Notes under the pieces: model-generated
The model's database searches: none
Seen by the model: the letters and a program-made list of their open reading frames with translations, nothing else
What the model was told of the DNA's origin: nothing
Position numbers and translations under genes: made by a program
NCBI GenBank assembly: GCA_040507005.1
Contig: JBEVVS010000205.1
Coordinates: 1 to 50,772 of the forward strand
DNA: 50,772 nt
Direction of reading: 5' to 3'
Origin: Thiodiazotropha sp040507005
GTDB taxonomy: Bacteria > Pseudomonadota > Gammaproteobacteria > Chromatiales > Chromatiaceae
Shown here: in pieces, positions 24,317 through 32,995 of the stretch
How the letters are laid out: every line of letters starts with the position of its first letter
Numbering within the stretch: the first letter of the stretch is position 1

Positions 24317-25413
24317 GCAGTCAATGCGAAGTCACGGGCAGGCGAGCCGCCGGTGCCTCCATGGGATTCTTTGAACGCTATCTGACCCTCTGGGTGGCGC
24401 TGTGTATAATCGCCGGGATCGCACTCGGACATCTGATGCCTGGCGTATTCCAGACAGTTGGGCGGCTCGAGATCGCCCAGGTCAACCTGCCGGTGGCCGT
24501 GCTGATCTGGCTCATGATCATCCCCATGCTGCTGAAGGTCGATTTCGGCGCGCTGCACCAGGTCGCCTCCCACTGGCGCGGTATCGGTGTCACGCTCTTT
24601 ATCAACTGGGCAGTCAAGCCGTTTTCAATGGCCCTTCTGGGTTGGCTTTTCATTCGTGGTGTCTTTGCGCCTTATCTGCCAGCCGAACAGCTCGATGCCT
24701 ATATCGCCGGCCTGATCCTGTTGGCTGCGGCCCCATGCACGGCAATGGTCTTCGTCTGGAGTCGACTCTCCGACGGTGATGCCAACTTCACCCTGACCCA
24801 GGTAGCACTCAACGACACCATCATGGTGTTCGCCTTTGCGCCGATCGTCGGTCTGCTGCTCGGGCTCTCTGCCATCAGCGTACCCTGGGAGACGCTCTTC
24901 CTCTCGGTAGTGCTCTATATTGTGTTGCCGGTAATCTTTGCACAGATGTGGCGGCACTATCTGTTGAGACATGGGGGCGAACAGAGGTTGGAGGTGGTGT
25001 TGGCCCGGCTCCATCCAATCTCCCTGTCAGCATTGCTGGCCACATTGGTGCTACTGTTCGGTTTCCAGGGGGAGCAGATTCTAGATCAGCCTTTGGTGAT
25101 CGGGATGCTCGCAGTGCCGATCCTGATCCAAGTCTATTTCAACTCAGGTTTGGCCTACCTGCTCAACCGTCAGTTGCGGGTAGCCCATTGCGTAGCAGCG
25201 CCTTCGGCGCTGATCGGCGCGAGCAATTTCTTCGAACTGGCGGTGGCCGCGGCGATCGCACTCTTCGGTTTCGATTCCGGGGCGGCGCTGGCCACCGTTG
25301 TCGGTGTGCTGGTGGAGGTGCCGGTGATGCTTTCGGTGGTCAAGATCGTCAATAACACACGGGGGTGGTATGAAGGTGCAGACAATCCCAGCATCGACCA
25401 TCACCTGTCCTGA
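24313..25413 (+). CDS. arsB: ACR3-family arsenite efflux transporter
   Basis: ACR3 exports arsenite across the inner membrane. The 366-residue protein has about ten transmembrane helices and family signatures GFFERYLTLWVALC at the N-terminus, LAAAPCTAMVFVWS with the essential cysteine (Cys142 from the TTG start), TQVALNDTIMVF, and APSALIGASNFFELAVA (core GASNFFELAVA). TTG at 24313 is chosen as start because GGAG lies 7 bases before it and it overlaps the arsR remnant; ATG at 24361, which begins MGFFERYL, is an equally reasonable family start without a ribosome-binding site. The gene overlaps the zinc-ribbon gene by 44 bases. Confidence 0.92.
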   Translation: MSSQCEVTGRRAAGASMGFFERYLTLWVALCIIAGIALGHLMPGVFQTVGRLEIAQVNLPVAVLIWLMIIPMLLKVDFGALHQVASHWRGIGVTLFINWAVKPFSMALLGWLFIRGVFAPYLPAEQLDAYIAGLILLAAAPCTAMVFVWSRLSDGDANFTLTQVALNDTIMVFAFAPIVGLLLGLSAISVPWETLFLSVVLYIVLPVIFAQMWRHYLLRHGGEQRLEVVLARLHPISLSALLATLVLLFGFQGEQILDQPLVIGMLAVPILIQVYFNSGLAYLLNRQLRVAHCVAAPSALIGASNFFELAVAAAIALFGFDSGAALATVVGVLVEVPVMLSVVKIVNNTRGWYEGADNPSIDHHLS

Positions 25414-25591
25414 ATGCGGCTTCTCCAGAAAGGAGTCGATGCCGACAGATCGATGCATCTGGTATTGGCAGTGTCCCGACTGCGGTGTCATGTTAAAGCC
25501 GAAGCAGGGGGATTGTTGTGTCTATTGCTCATATGGTGACACACCCTGTCCACCTGTTCAGATCCATGGCAAGTCCCACTGTTGTCGCTAA
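25370..25591 (+). CDS. GDCCVxC-type cysteine-rich protein
   Basis: The 73-residue protein has CPECGF near the start, CPDCG in the middle, then GDCCVYCSYGDTPCPPVQ and a final CC. The paired CxxC motifs form a zinc ribbon. The GDCCVxC family contains selenoproteins in some bacteria; here all positions are cysteine codons. It overlaps the end of the ACR3 gene by 44 bases, so it is co-translated, and such proteins are often found with arsenic or mercury resistance genes. Probable role: metalloid binding or redox; not proven. Confidence 0.78.
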   Translation: MKVQTIPASTITCPECGFSRKESMPTDRCIWYWQCPDCGVMLKPKQGDCCVYCSYGDTPCPPVQIHGKSHCCR

Positions 25592-25609
25592 TCACCAGTC
25601 TGGCTACAA

Positions 25610-25643
25610 GGACTGGTACCGGTCCTGATCGGGGGATTCCCCG
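25610..25643 (+). terminator. Two adjacent hairpins after the ars operon
   Basis: GGACTGGTACCGGTCC (25610-25625) is self-complementary with one wobble, and CGGGG/CCCCG (25630-25643) forms a second hairpin with a 4-base loop. No T-run follows either, so termination is only suggested. They separate the ars genes from the nirB control region. Confidence 0.4.
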
Positions 25644-25648
25644 CTGTT

Positions 25649-25685
25649 GCATCAGATTGGTGCGCGATCCGCACTTAACAAGTGC
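25649..25685 (+). promoter_or_regulatory. Pair of NtrC-type enhancer sites upstream of nirB
   Basis: GCAC-N7-GTGC at 25671-25685 matches the NtrC consensus exactly inside a longer palindrome (CCGCACTTAACAAGTGCGG). GCAT-N7-GTGC at 25649-25663 has one mismatch. Their centres are 22 bases apart, two helical turns, and about 75-100 bases upstream of the sigma-54 promoter, the usual enhancer distance. Confidence 0.8.
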
Positions 25686-25750
25686 GGTCAATGGCGGTTC
25701 ATTTTGTTCCTGCATTTCATAACATACTGAAAAACATCAATTTGTTTCAT

Positions 25751-25767
25751 TGGCACAGGCCTTGCAA
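25751..25767 (+). promoter_or_regulatory. Sigma-54 promoter of the nirBD operon
   Basis: TGGCAC-N5-TTGCAA matches the -24/-12 consensus completely, with GG and GC 12 bases apart. Transcription should begin near 25777, leaving a leader of about 155 bases before nirB. Nitrogen-limitation control through NtrC is expected. Confidence 0.85.
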
Positions 25768-25787
25768 TCTGACTTGCAATTGATCGA

Positions 25788-25850
25788 AAGGCTAGGGTAA
25801 TGGCGCTGTAGCTTTCGGTGAGAACACAAACTGGCTAACACAGAGTTAGC
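25788..25850 (+). promoter_or_regulatory. ANTAR-type antiterminator element in the nirB leader
   Basis: Two hairpins precede the leader terminator. The first (25788-25815) has an 11-pair stem with one mismatch and wobbles and the hexaloop AATGGC, with A at position 1 and G at position 4, as in ANTAR-protein targets. The second (25834-25850) pairs GCTAAC with GTTAGC around ACAGA, a 5-base loop that also has A1 and G4. A NasR-like protein at 31045-32301 is the likely binder. Confidence 0.7.
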
Positions 25851-25860
25851 ATGGGTAACG

Positions 25861-25910
25861 AAGCCCTAAGCATCTCAGACCAATTTGGTTTGAGCGCTTA
25901 GGGCTTTTTT
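25861..25910 (+). terminator. Regulated leader terminator in front of nirB
   Basis: AAGCCCTAAGC pairs perfectly with GCTTAGGGCTT, and inside it CTCAGACCA pairs with TGGTTTGAG around ATT, so about 20 pairs form; TTTTTT follows at once. It lies only 22 bases before the nirB start, so transcription must read through it, which fits control by antitermination. Confidence 0.88.
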
Positions 25911-25931
25911 ATTGCTTGAGGTATAGGCCGG

Positions 25932-28370
25932 ATGCAGAAAGAAAAACTGGTACTGATCGGGAATGGCATGGCTGGGGTACGTACCCTGGAAGAGCTTTTG
26001 AAACTTGCACCTGACGCCTATGAGATCACGGTGTTTGGTGCCGAACCACACCCCAATTACAACCGTATCATGCTCTCACCCGTTTTGGCCGGAGAGAAGA
26101 GTGTTACGGACATTGTGCTGAATGATCGCGATTGGTATGGGGAGAACGCAATCAGTTTGAAAACCGGTGATGCGGTAACCAGGATCGATCGAGTGGCCCG
26201 GCAGGTGGTTAGCGAAAGCGGTGAAACCACAGCCTACGATCGCCTGCTGATAGCCACAGGGTCCAACCCCTTCATCATTCCAGTACCCGGTCATGACAAG
26301 CCTGGGGTGATCGGATTTCTCGATATTGCCGACGTGGAGGCCATGCTCGAGGCTGCCGGGCGGTATAAAAAGGCGGTGGTCATCGGTGGTGGTCTACTCG
26401 GCCTGGAGGCAGCCAACGGCCTGCTTAAAAACGGCATGGATGTAACCGTTGTACATTTGATGGATAGCTTAATGGAGCGCCAACTGGACAAGCCTGCGGC
26501 CGGTCTGCTTAAAGCTTCATTGGAAACCCGTGGCCTGCATTTTCTGATGCAGGCACAGACTGCGGAGATCACCGGCGATGAGCGGGTGCGGGGGGTGAGA
26601 TTCGCGGACGGGAGTGAAATCGAAGCCGATCTGGTGGTGATGGCGGTGGGTATACGTCCGAATATGACTTTGGCGCAGGATGCCGGTATCCATTGCGATC
26701 GAGGCATAGTGGTCAGCGATACCATGCAGACATTCGATCCGCGCATCTACGCCGTCGGTGAATGTGTGCAACACCGGGACATCTGCTACGGCCTGGTTGC
26801 ACCGCTGTTCGAACAGGCAAAGGTGGCCGCCAATCATCTCGCCAACCTGGGTATTGCGCGATATGAGGGATCGATTACCTCGACCAAATTGAAGGTGACC
26901 GGGATCGATCTCTTCTCCGCTGGCGAATTCAACGAAGAGGAGGGGGACGAGACGCTGGTCTTGCAGGATCCGGGGGCCGGTGTCTATAAGAAGCTTGTAT
27001 TGCGGGACAACCGTATCAAGGGCGCCGTGATGTATGGCGACACACTCGATGGCACCTGGTACTTCCAGCTGTTGCGTGAAGGCACAGACATCAGTGCCTT
27101 CCGCAGCACCATCCTGTTTGGTCAACACGATTTGGGTGATGCCGGTCATGGGGACCAGACGCGTATTGCCACCCTGGGTCCTGATGCGGAGATCTGTGGC
27201 TGCAATGGTGTGTGCAAGGGAGACATCGTCGATGCGATCGTCAAGCAGGGTCTGTTTACCCTGGAAGATGTGCGTGCGCATACCAAGGCTTCGAGTTCAT
27301 GTGGCTCCTGCACGGGATTGGTCGAATCGATCCTGGCCAGCACGGTAGGTGATGGCTATAGCGCCATGCCGAGCAAACAGCCTATCTGCGGTTGTACCGA
27401 GTTCAGTCATGACGAAGTGATTGCCGGTATCAAGGAGTACCAGCTCAAGGATATGGATGCCGTGCGTGACTTCTTTGAATGGAAGCAAGCGGATGGCTGC
27501 GCCAGTTGCCGTCCCGCCCTCAACTACTATCTGCTGGCAAGCTGGCCGGGTGAATACCAGGATGACGCCCAGTCGCGCTTCATCAACGAGCGTGCCCACG
27601 GCAATATCCAGAAGGACGGCACCTATTCAGTGGTGCCACGCATGTTTGGCGGTCTCTGCACTCCATCGGATCTGCGCGCCATCGCCGATGCCTGCGATAA
27701 GTTCAAGGTGCCGGAGATGAAGGTCACCGGCGGCCAGCGTATCGATATGTTCGGTATAAAGAAGGAAGACCTGCCGGCAATGTGGAAAGACCTCTCGGAT
27801 GCGGGTTTGGTCTCTGGCCATGCCTATGGCAAGGCACTGCGTACGGTTAAGACCTGCGCCGGTAAGAACTGGTGCCGCTTCGGCACCCAGGATTCCACCG
27901 GCCTGGGTGTCAAACTCGAGCAGATGACCTGGGGCTCATGGATGCCCCATAAGTTCAAACTGGCGGTATCGGGCTGTCCGCGCAACTGCGCCGAGGCGAC
28001 GATCAAGGATTTCGGCATCGTCTGCGTTGATTCGGGATACGAACTGCACGTGGGGGGCAATGGCGGTATCAAGGTGCGTATCACCGATCTTTTATGCAAG
28101 GTTGAATCCGAAGCGGAGGTCCTTGAGTACTGCGCCGCCTTTATTCAGAAATACCGGGAAGAGGGCCGCTATCTGGAGCGTACCGCACCCTGGGTCGAGC
28201 GGGTCGGTCTGCAAACCATCAAGGATGCCATGTTCGACGAGCAGCAGCGTAAAGCCCTGGCTGAACGCTTCCATTATTCCCAGACATTCTCACAGATCGA
28301 TCCGTGGAAGGAGCGCGCGGAAGGTAGCGACTCCCGAGAGTTCCGCAAAATCGAAATATGCGCAGCCTGA
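25932..28370 (+). CDS. nirB: Assimilatory nitrite reductase [NAD(P)H] large subunit
   Basis: NirB reduces nitrite to ammonium using NAD(P)H, FAD, iron-sulfur clusters and sirohaem in the cytoplasm. The 812-residue protein has the FAD/NAD oxidoreductase part (KLVLIGNGMAGVRTLEELL, then VVIGGGLLGLEAANGL near residue 150), two BFD-type [2Fe-2S] segments (CGCNGVCKG with SSCGSCTG, then CGCTEF with CASC), and the sirohaem/[4Fe-4S] domain with TCAGKNWCRFGTQDS and SGCPRNCAEA. Length and order are standard. nirD follows 31 bases later. Expression is predicted to need NtrC, sigma-54 and antitermination through the leader. Confidence 0.96.
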   Translation: MQKEKLVLIGNGMAGVRTLEELLKLAPDAYEITVFGAEPHPNYNRIMLSPVLAGEKSVTDIVLNDRDWYGENAISLKTGDAVTRIDRVARQVVSESGETTAYDRLLIATGSNPFIIPVPGHDKPGVIGFLDIADVEAMLEAAGRYKKAVVIGGGLLGLEAANGLLKNGMDVTVVHLMDSLMERQLDKPAAGLLKASLETRGLHFLMQAQTAEITGDERVRGVRFADGSEIEADLVVMAVGIRPNMTLAQDAGIHCDRGIVVSDTMQTFDPRIYAVGECVQHRDICYGLVAPLFEQAKVAANHLANLGIARYEGSITSTKLKVTGIDLFSAGEFNEEEGDETLVLQDPGAGVYKKLVLRDNRIKGAVMYGDTLDGTWYFQLLREGTDISAFRSTILFGQHDLGDAGHGDQTRIATLGPDAEICGCNGVCKGDIVDAIVKQGLFTLEDVRAHTKASSSCGSCTGLVESILASTVGDGYSAMPSKQPICGCTEFSHDEVIAGIKEYQLKDMDAVRDFFEWKQADGCASCRPALNYYLLASWPGEYQDDAQSRFINERAHGNIQKDGTYSVVPRMFGGLCTPSDLRAIADACDKFKVPEMKVTGGQRIDMFGIKKEDLPAMWKDLSDAGLVSGHAYGKALRTVKTCAGKNWCRFGTQDSTGLGVKLEQMTWGSWMPHKFKLAVSGCPRNCAEATIKDFGIVCVDSGYELHVGGNGGIKVRITDLLCKVESEAEVLEYCAAFIQKYREEGRYLERTAPWVERVGLQTIKDAMFDEQQRKALAERFHYSQTFSQIDPWKERAEGSDSREFRKIEICAA

Positions 28371-28401
28371 TCGTATTAAAACCTGTCCACGAGGGTAAAA
28401 C

Positions 28402-28731
28402 ATGAATAACTGGATCGATATTGCATCACTGAACGACATCCCGCGTTTGGGCGCTCGCGTTGTAAAGACGGACACCTTGGATATCGCGGTGTTCCGTACC
28501 GCCACGGATGAAATCTTTGCCTTGAAGGATGAGTGCCCACACCGCAAGGGACCACTCTCTCAAGGCATTGTCCATGGCAGCACCGTTACCTGTCCGCTGC
28601 ACAACTGGAAGATTGACCTTGCCAGCGGCGAAGCCAAGGCACCGGACGAAGGCTGCTCGCGCAGCTATCCCGTCAAGGTGGTGGACGGCCGGATCTATCT
28701 TGGTTTCAAGGATCAGGTGGCGGCTGCCTAG
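28402..28731 (+). CDS. nirD: Nitrite reductase [NAD(P)H] small subunit, Rieske-type
   Basis: The 109-residue protein is the NirD partner of NirB. The Rieske [2Fe-2S] ligands are all present: CPH (Cys45, His47) and CPLH (Cys64, His67), so this copy probably carries a cluster, unlike NirD of enterobacteria, which lacks the ligands. It starts 31 bases after nirB and ends the operon. Confidence 0.95.
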   Translation: MNNWIDIASLNDIPRLGARVVKTDTLDIAVFRTATDEIFALKDECPHRKGPLSQGIVHGSTVTCPLHNWKIDLASGEAKAPDEGCSRSYPVKVVDGRIYLGFKDQVAAA

Positions 28732-29183
28732 GCAGTGATAACTATTTGGCTATTGGAAAGGATAAAGAATTTTTTATATCTGCGAACAGCGATGTAAACG
28801 CAGCTACCTCTATATCGCTGACTTCGGTTCTGCAAAGGCCATGACGAAATATCGGAGTTCATATACGATCTTCGCCACCCTAACAGGTACATGTTAAGCA
28901 AAACCTGAGCAGCGCTGCTTGAGCTAAATACCCTATTGTTCTGGTAAGGGCTTTTCTTGCTGTTGTTCGCAATGGTCGTGTTTTCGGCAACAATACTTGC
29001 TATCCACGAGTGATGGCGTACTGACTTGGTCCGGGATAGCTAATTTTAGCCGAGTTCCTTATACTGGTCACCCTGGTTCTCAGTAACCTACTCTATTAAT
29101 CCCATTATCCGAGTGGAATATAGACAAAAAAATCAAATACAAAAACTGCTAATGTAACGAGACACAAGAGGTGGAGTTTCACC
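28732..29183. other. 452-base intergenic region before pckG
   Basis: No gene is seen. AGCAGCGCTGCT (28908-28919) is a perfect 12-base palindrome, and about 25 bases on CCCTA...TAAGGG followed by CTTTTCTT could end the nirBD transcript. The last 100 bases are AT-rich and should hold the pckG promoter; a GAGGTGGAG ribosome-binding region precedes the pckG ATG. Confidence 0.4.
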
Positions 29184-31043
29184 ATGACCACGAAACATGA
29201 CGGCGCAGTTCGCACAAACAACAGTAAACTCCTAGCCTGGGTCGATGAAGTCGCTCAGCTATGTAATCCGGACCGGATTTATTGGTGCGATGGTTCACAG
29301 GAAGAGTACGATCGCTTGTGTGACGAGATGGTCAAAAGCGGTACCTTTATTCGCCTCAACCCGGAGAAACGGCCCAATAGCTACCTGGCCCGTTCCCATC
29401 CAAGCGATGTGGCTCGTGTTGAAGAGCGCACCTACATCTGTTCTGAAAAGGAAGAAGACGCCGGGCCGACCAACAACTGGATGGATCCCAAGCAGATGAA
29501 GACGATCCTGAATGGATTGTACAAAGACTGCATGCGGGGAAGGACGATGTATGTCATCCCATTCAGCATGGGACCCCTCGGCTCTCACATCGCCCATATC
29601 GGTGTCGAGATCTCGGACTCCGCCTATGTGGTGGTGAACCAGCGCATCATGACCCGCATGGGCCAGAAAGTACTCGACGTACTGGGTGAGGATGGTGAAT
29701 TCGTACCCTGTGTGCACTCGGTTGGTGCGCCATTGCAGCCTGGTGAGGAAGATGTCCCCTGGCCCTGCGCCGGCAATATCGAGGATAAGTACATCACCCA
29801 TTTTCCCGAGACCCGGGAGATCTGGTCCTTTGGCAGCGGTTATGGTGGCAATGCCCTGTTGGGTAAGAAGTGCCTTGCGCTACGTATCGCCTCGGTAATG
29901 GGGCGGGATGAGGGTTGGCTGGCCGAGCACATGCTGATCATGGGTGTCGAAACCCCGGCGAAGGAGAAGTTTTATTTGGCCGCAGCCTTTCCCAGCGCCT
30001 GCGGAAAAACCAACTTCGCAATGCTCAAATCACCAAAAGGTTTTGACGACTGGAAGGTGACAACCATAGGTGATGATATCGCCTGGATCAAACCCAACCC
30101 TGAGGATGGTAAGTTCTATGCCATCAATCCTGAGTATGGATTGTTCGGTGTTGCACCAGGCACCAATGAATCATCCAACGCCAACGCCATTGCCGCCCTG
30201 CGTGAGAACTGCATCTTCACCAACTGCGCCCTGACTGACGATGGTGATATATGGTGGGAGGGACTGACCGAAGATCCCCCTGAGCATATGATCGACTGGC
30301 GCGGAGATGATTGGGTAATCGGTTGTGGTCGCCCGGCGGCCCATCCCAATGCGCGTTTTACCGCCCCCGCGGCCGCCTGTCCTTCCATCGATCCGGAATG
30401 GGAAAATCCCGCCGGCGTTCCGATCAGCGCCTTTCTGTTTGGCGGTCGTGTCAGCCACAACTTTCCGTTGGTGTTTCAGAGCTACAATTGGGAGCATGGG
30501 GTCTACATGGCGGCGACCATGGGCTCGGAAGCGACCGCGGCAGCCATCGGTCAGGCTGCCATGCGCCGCGATCCCATGGCGATGCTGCCGTTTTGCGGCT
30601 ATAACATGGCGGAATACCTGAAGCACTGGCTGCGTATCGGACGCAAAAACGTTGCCACGCCACCTGCCATCTTCAGGGTCAACTGGTTTCGCAAGGATGA
30701 ACACGGTCGTTTTATCTGGCCGGGTTTCAGTGAGAACATGCGGGTGTTGAAGTGGGTAGTGGACCGTTGCACCGGCTGCGCTCATGCCGTGGAGAGCCCT
30801 TTAGGTTGGGTGCCATCCCATGATGCCCTCAATTGGGAGGGACTGGATTTCGAAAAAGCCGACTTTTTTGAGATCATGAATATCGATCGGGAAGTGGCTC
30901 GTCATGAAACTGTCGATCAGGAAGAGTTGTTCACCCGTTTTGGCGACCACCTCCCGCGGGAGATGGAACTAGAACGGGAGCTGCAACTGGCGCGCTTGTA
31001 TCACTCCCCAAAATATTGGGATCTATCGGCAACCTGTGATTGA
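29184..31043 (+). CDS. pckG: Phosphoenolpyruvate carboxykinase (GTP)
   Basis: PckG interconverts oxaloacetate and phosphoenolpyruvate with GTP, linking the TCA cycle with gluconeogenesis. The 619-residue protein has the family P-loop AFPSACGKTNFAML near residue 273, the kinase-2 segment GDDIAWIKP, RENCIFTNCALTDDGD, and FRVNWFRKDEHGRFIWPGF near residue 510. The length is standard and the start has a good ribosome-binding site (GAGGTGGAG). It is a single-gene unit and converges on nasR with one base between the stops. Confidence 0.96.
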   Translation: MTTKHDGAVRTNNSKLLAWVDEVAQLCNPDRIYWCDGSQEEYDRLCDEMVKSGTFIRLNPEKRPNSYLARSHPSDVARVEERTYICSEKEEDAGPTNNWMDPKQMKTILNGLYKDCMRGRTMYVIPFSMGPLGSHIAHIGVEISDSAYVVVNQRIMTRMGQKVLDVLGEDGEFVPCVHSVGAPLQPGEEDVPWPCAGNIEDKYITHFPETREIWSFGSGYGGNALLGKKCLALRIASVMGRDEGWLAEHMLIMGVETPAKEKFYLAAAFPSACGKTNFAMLKSPKGFDDWKVTTIGDDIAWIKPNPEDGKFYAINPEYGLFGVAPGTNESSNANAIAALRENCIFTNCALTDDGDIWWEGLTEDPPEHMIDWRGDDWVIGCGRPAAHPNARFTAPAAACPSIDPEWENPAGVPISAFLFGGRVSHNFPLVFQSYNWEHGVYMAATMGSEATAAAIGQAAMRRDPMAMLPFCGYNMAEYLKHWLRIGRKNVATPPAIFRVNWFRKDEHGRFIWPGFSENMRVLKWVVDRCTGCAHAVESPLGWVPSHDALNWEGLDFEKADFFEIMNIDREVARHETVDQEELFTRFGDHLPREMELERELQLARLYHSPKYWDLSATCD

Positions 31044-31044
31044 T

Positions 31045-32301
31045 CTATGAGAATGGCAAGATGGATTCTGCAACATCCACCAGACGGATGTTCTTGTCCA
31101 TCGACGCCGCTCTCATCTTTTTATAGGCCTCATCTTCTGACAGATCGTAACGGGCCATGAGAATGCCTTTGGCGCGCTCGATGATCTTGCGTTCGTTCAA
31201 GGCCCGTTTCGATTTTTCCAGTTCCACCTCCACGTTGGCCAGACGCAGAGACTGGGCCTGTAATAGCTCGATGATAGAGTGGGAGCCATCCTGATTCTCA
31301 ATCGCGGCCGGCCTGAAACTCAGGGACTCTTCCACAGGCAATTCCGGATCAAAGAAGCGGTCGATGACACCTGCTCTGGCGGGAGGGCTTTCCCGCAGTG
31401 CGCGCAACAATCCTTTGGAATCGAGTAACTCAGCTTCAGCCTCTGAAATCATCCTGACGCATCGTGATTCAAGTCTATCCACCATCTGGCACTGCACCGA
31501 CCAGATAGCGGTGATGCGCTCACTGCAACACTCGAACCAGGTATCACTGAGATTGGGATCGAGTGGAGTATCCTCTTCTGTTGTGGTCAAAAGAGTTCGC
31601 AGACCTTGTAGCGCTTCGGCAAAAGGCATCGCTTCCATCTGATGCCACTTTGTCTGCATCGGCTCATCGACAAACTCCAAAAAGATGCGGAAATTACGTT
31701 GTTGCGCATCGAGCAGGTGGGCTATCCGTTGCTGGATCGGATGGTCGCATTGCCCGGAGCCGAAGGCGAGGGCGCCCATGGCACGTTCTTGACCCGCCAA
31801 CTCCTTACCCTCGATGAGATTGAACAGGGCAACAAGTAAGCGAGTGATATCCGGATCGATGGCGGCATCGGCCAACTCAAAGATCAGGGAAATCATCCCT
31901 GCAATGAGGCGGCTGAAAGCGGCTACCGATTCGCTACCCGACAGTTGTTGCTGTTCGACCCGTTTACGCAGTTCCGGCAGGGCGTCGAGACCCAGCAGCA
32001 CCCAGGCCATCAGCGAGATGATCTTGGCATTGGAGTGGGAGGAGTAGTCGAGCTCGGTCTCGATCTTGTTTCGCAGGGAATCCTCTACCGCTTCCGACTC
32101 GCGAATGAGTTCCAGGCGGGTCGATTCAAAGCGTTTACCCGATGAGGCGAGATAGATACTGGATGCACCCCGTTCACTCTGCAGCACATGGATCATATGA
32201 CCGATCACACCAACCAGCTGGGAACGGCTCTTTAAGCGTTTCAACGCCTGGATTTCGAGCTGCTTGGCGACGAAGACTGTATAGGGGACAGATAGAGGCA
32301 T
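31045..32301 (-). CDS. nasR: NasR-like nitrate/nitrite-sensing antiterminator (NIT + ANTAR)
   Basis: NasR-type proteins sense nitrate or nitrite through the NIT domain and use the ANTAR domain to bind leader RNA and prevent termination. The 418-residue protein has an NIT-like helical sensor in residues 15-290, with LQSERGASSIYLASSGKRF holding the conserved Arg, and a C-terminal ANTAR domain (LNERKIIERAKGILMARYDLSEDEAYKKMR marked by RAKGILM). Residues just before ANTAR (LLQAQSLRLANVEVELEKSK) form a coiled coil. It lies about 2.7 kb downstream of nirBD, whose leader has the matching hairpins and terminator. Confidence 0.9.
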   Translation of the reverse strand: MPLSVPYTVFVAKQLEIQALKRLKSRSQLVGVIGHMIHVLQSERGASSIYLASSGKRFESTRLELIRESEAVEDSLRNKIETELDYSSHSNAKIISLMAWVLLGLDALPELRKRVEQQQLSGSESVAAFSRLIAGMISLIFELADAAIDPDITRLLVALFNLIEGKELAGQERAMGALAFGSGQCDHPIQQRIAHLLDAQQRNFRIFLEFVDEPMQTKWHQMEAMPFAEALQGLRTLLTTTEEDTPLDPNLSDTWFECCSERITAIWSVQCQMVDRLESRCVRMISEAEAELLDSKGLLRALRESPPARAGVIDRFFDPELPVEESLSFRPAAIENQDGSHSIIELLQAQSLRLANVEVELEKSKRALNERKIIERAKGILMARYDLSEDEAYKKMRAASMDKNIRLVDVAESILPFS

Positions 32302-32542
32302 CGGCTTTTTTAACTACACAAAATAATTTGGTTATCGTTGCAAACTGTGGGCCAACCAATGCTTGCACATAAATGATATATTAGATTTAGAATAGATAAT
32401 AACAAATTGATTAATCTATAAATAATAAGAGTTATTTCCGCTATTACGAAGCGATAACTGAATCAGGGTCGTGTGGTGTCTGTTCAGGATTGGGGCATTG
32501 AATGTTCAGAGTGACTAAGCGCGCACCATAATTGATCCACTG

Positions 32543-32983
32543 CTAACGGCAATCCAAGCGTGCATAAACCTTACCGTAGAACTCGGCAGCAGGGCTCTCT
32601 AGACCCGTTACCACAACCCTGGCTTCAAGGCTTGATCGGCCACGTTTGAGCAGTTGAGACAGGAACTCATCCATTGACTCTTGGGCGATACTGCAACGGG
32701 CATCGATATCACCGACCACCGGTTGACGATAACGGATGTTTCCTTCAACCAGTACCAGGGTCGCTTCCTCGGGCAGTCTCGCCGTTACCAATCCCCACAA
32801 GGCCAGGGTAGAGATGGTGTAGAGAGAGCCGGCGAAGGCAGTACCGTGGACATTGATGTTTTCACTGCCTCCACCTGATACCAGGATGGTGTTCGCTTGC
32901 AGCTCATGTACCTGGAATGCCATCTGCGCGGCAATAGGTATGCCATCGCGAATGCGTAGTTCCAGTTCATCCGCTGTTAACAT
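32543..32983 (-). CDS. YiiD C-terminal-domain hotdog thioesterase-like protein
   Basis: The 146-residue protein matches the YiiD_C type of hotdog-fold putative thioesterases, with NINVHGTAFAGSLYTISTLALWGLV (core VHGTAFAGSLYTIS) near residue 43 as the active-site helix. The ATG at 32983 is 12 bases after the stop of a decayed acyl-CoA synthetase gene on the same strand, so it was probably once expressed in an operon with that ligase. Substrate unknown, probably an acyl-CoA or acyl-ACP. Confidence 0.8.
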   Translation of the reverse strand: MLTADELELRIRDGIPIAAQMAFQVHELQANTILVSGGGSENINVHGTAFAGSLYTISTLALWGLVTARLPEEATLVLVEGNIRYRQPVVGDIDARCSIAQESMDEFLSQLLKRGRSSLEARVVVTGLESPAAEFYGKVYARLDCR

Positions 32984-32995
32984 GGCACTGTCCTG

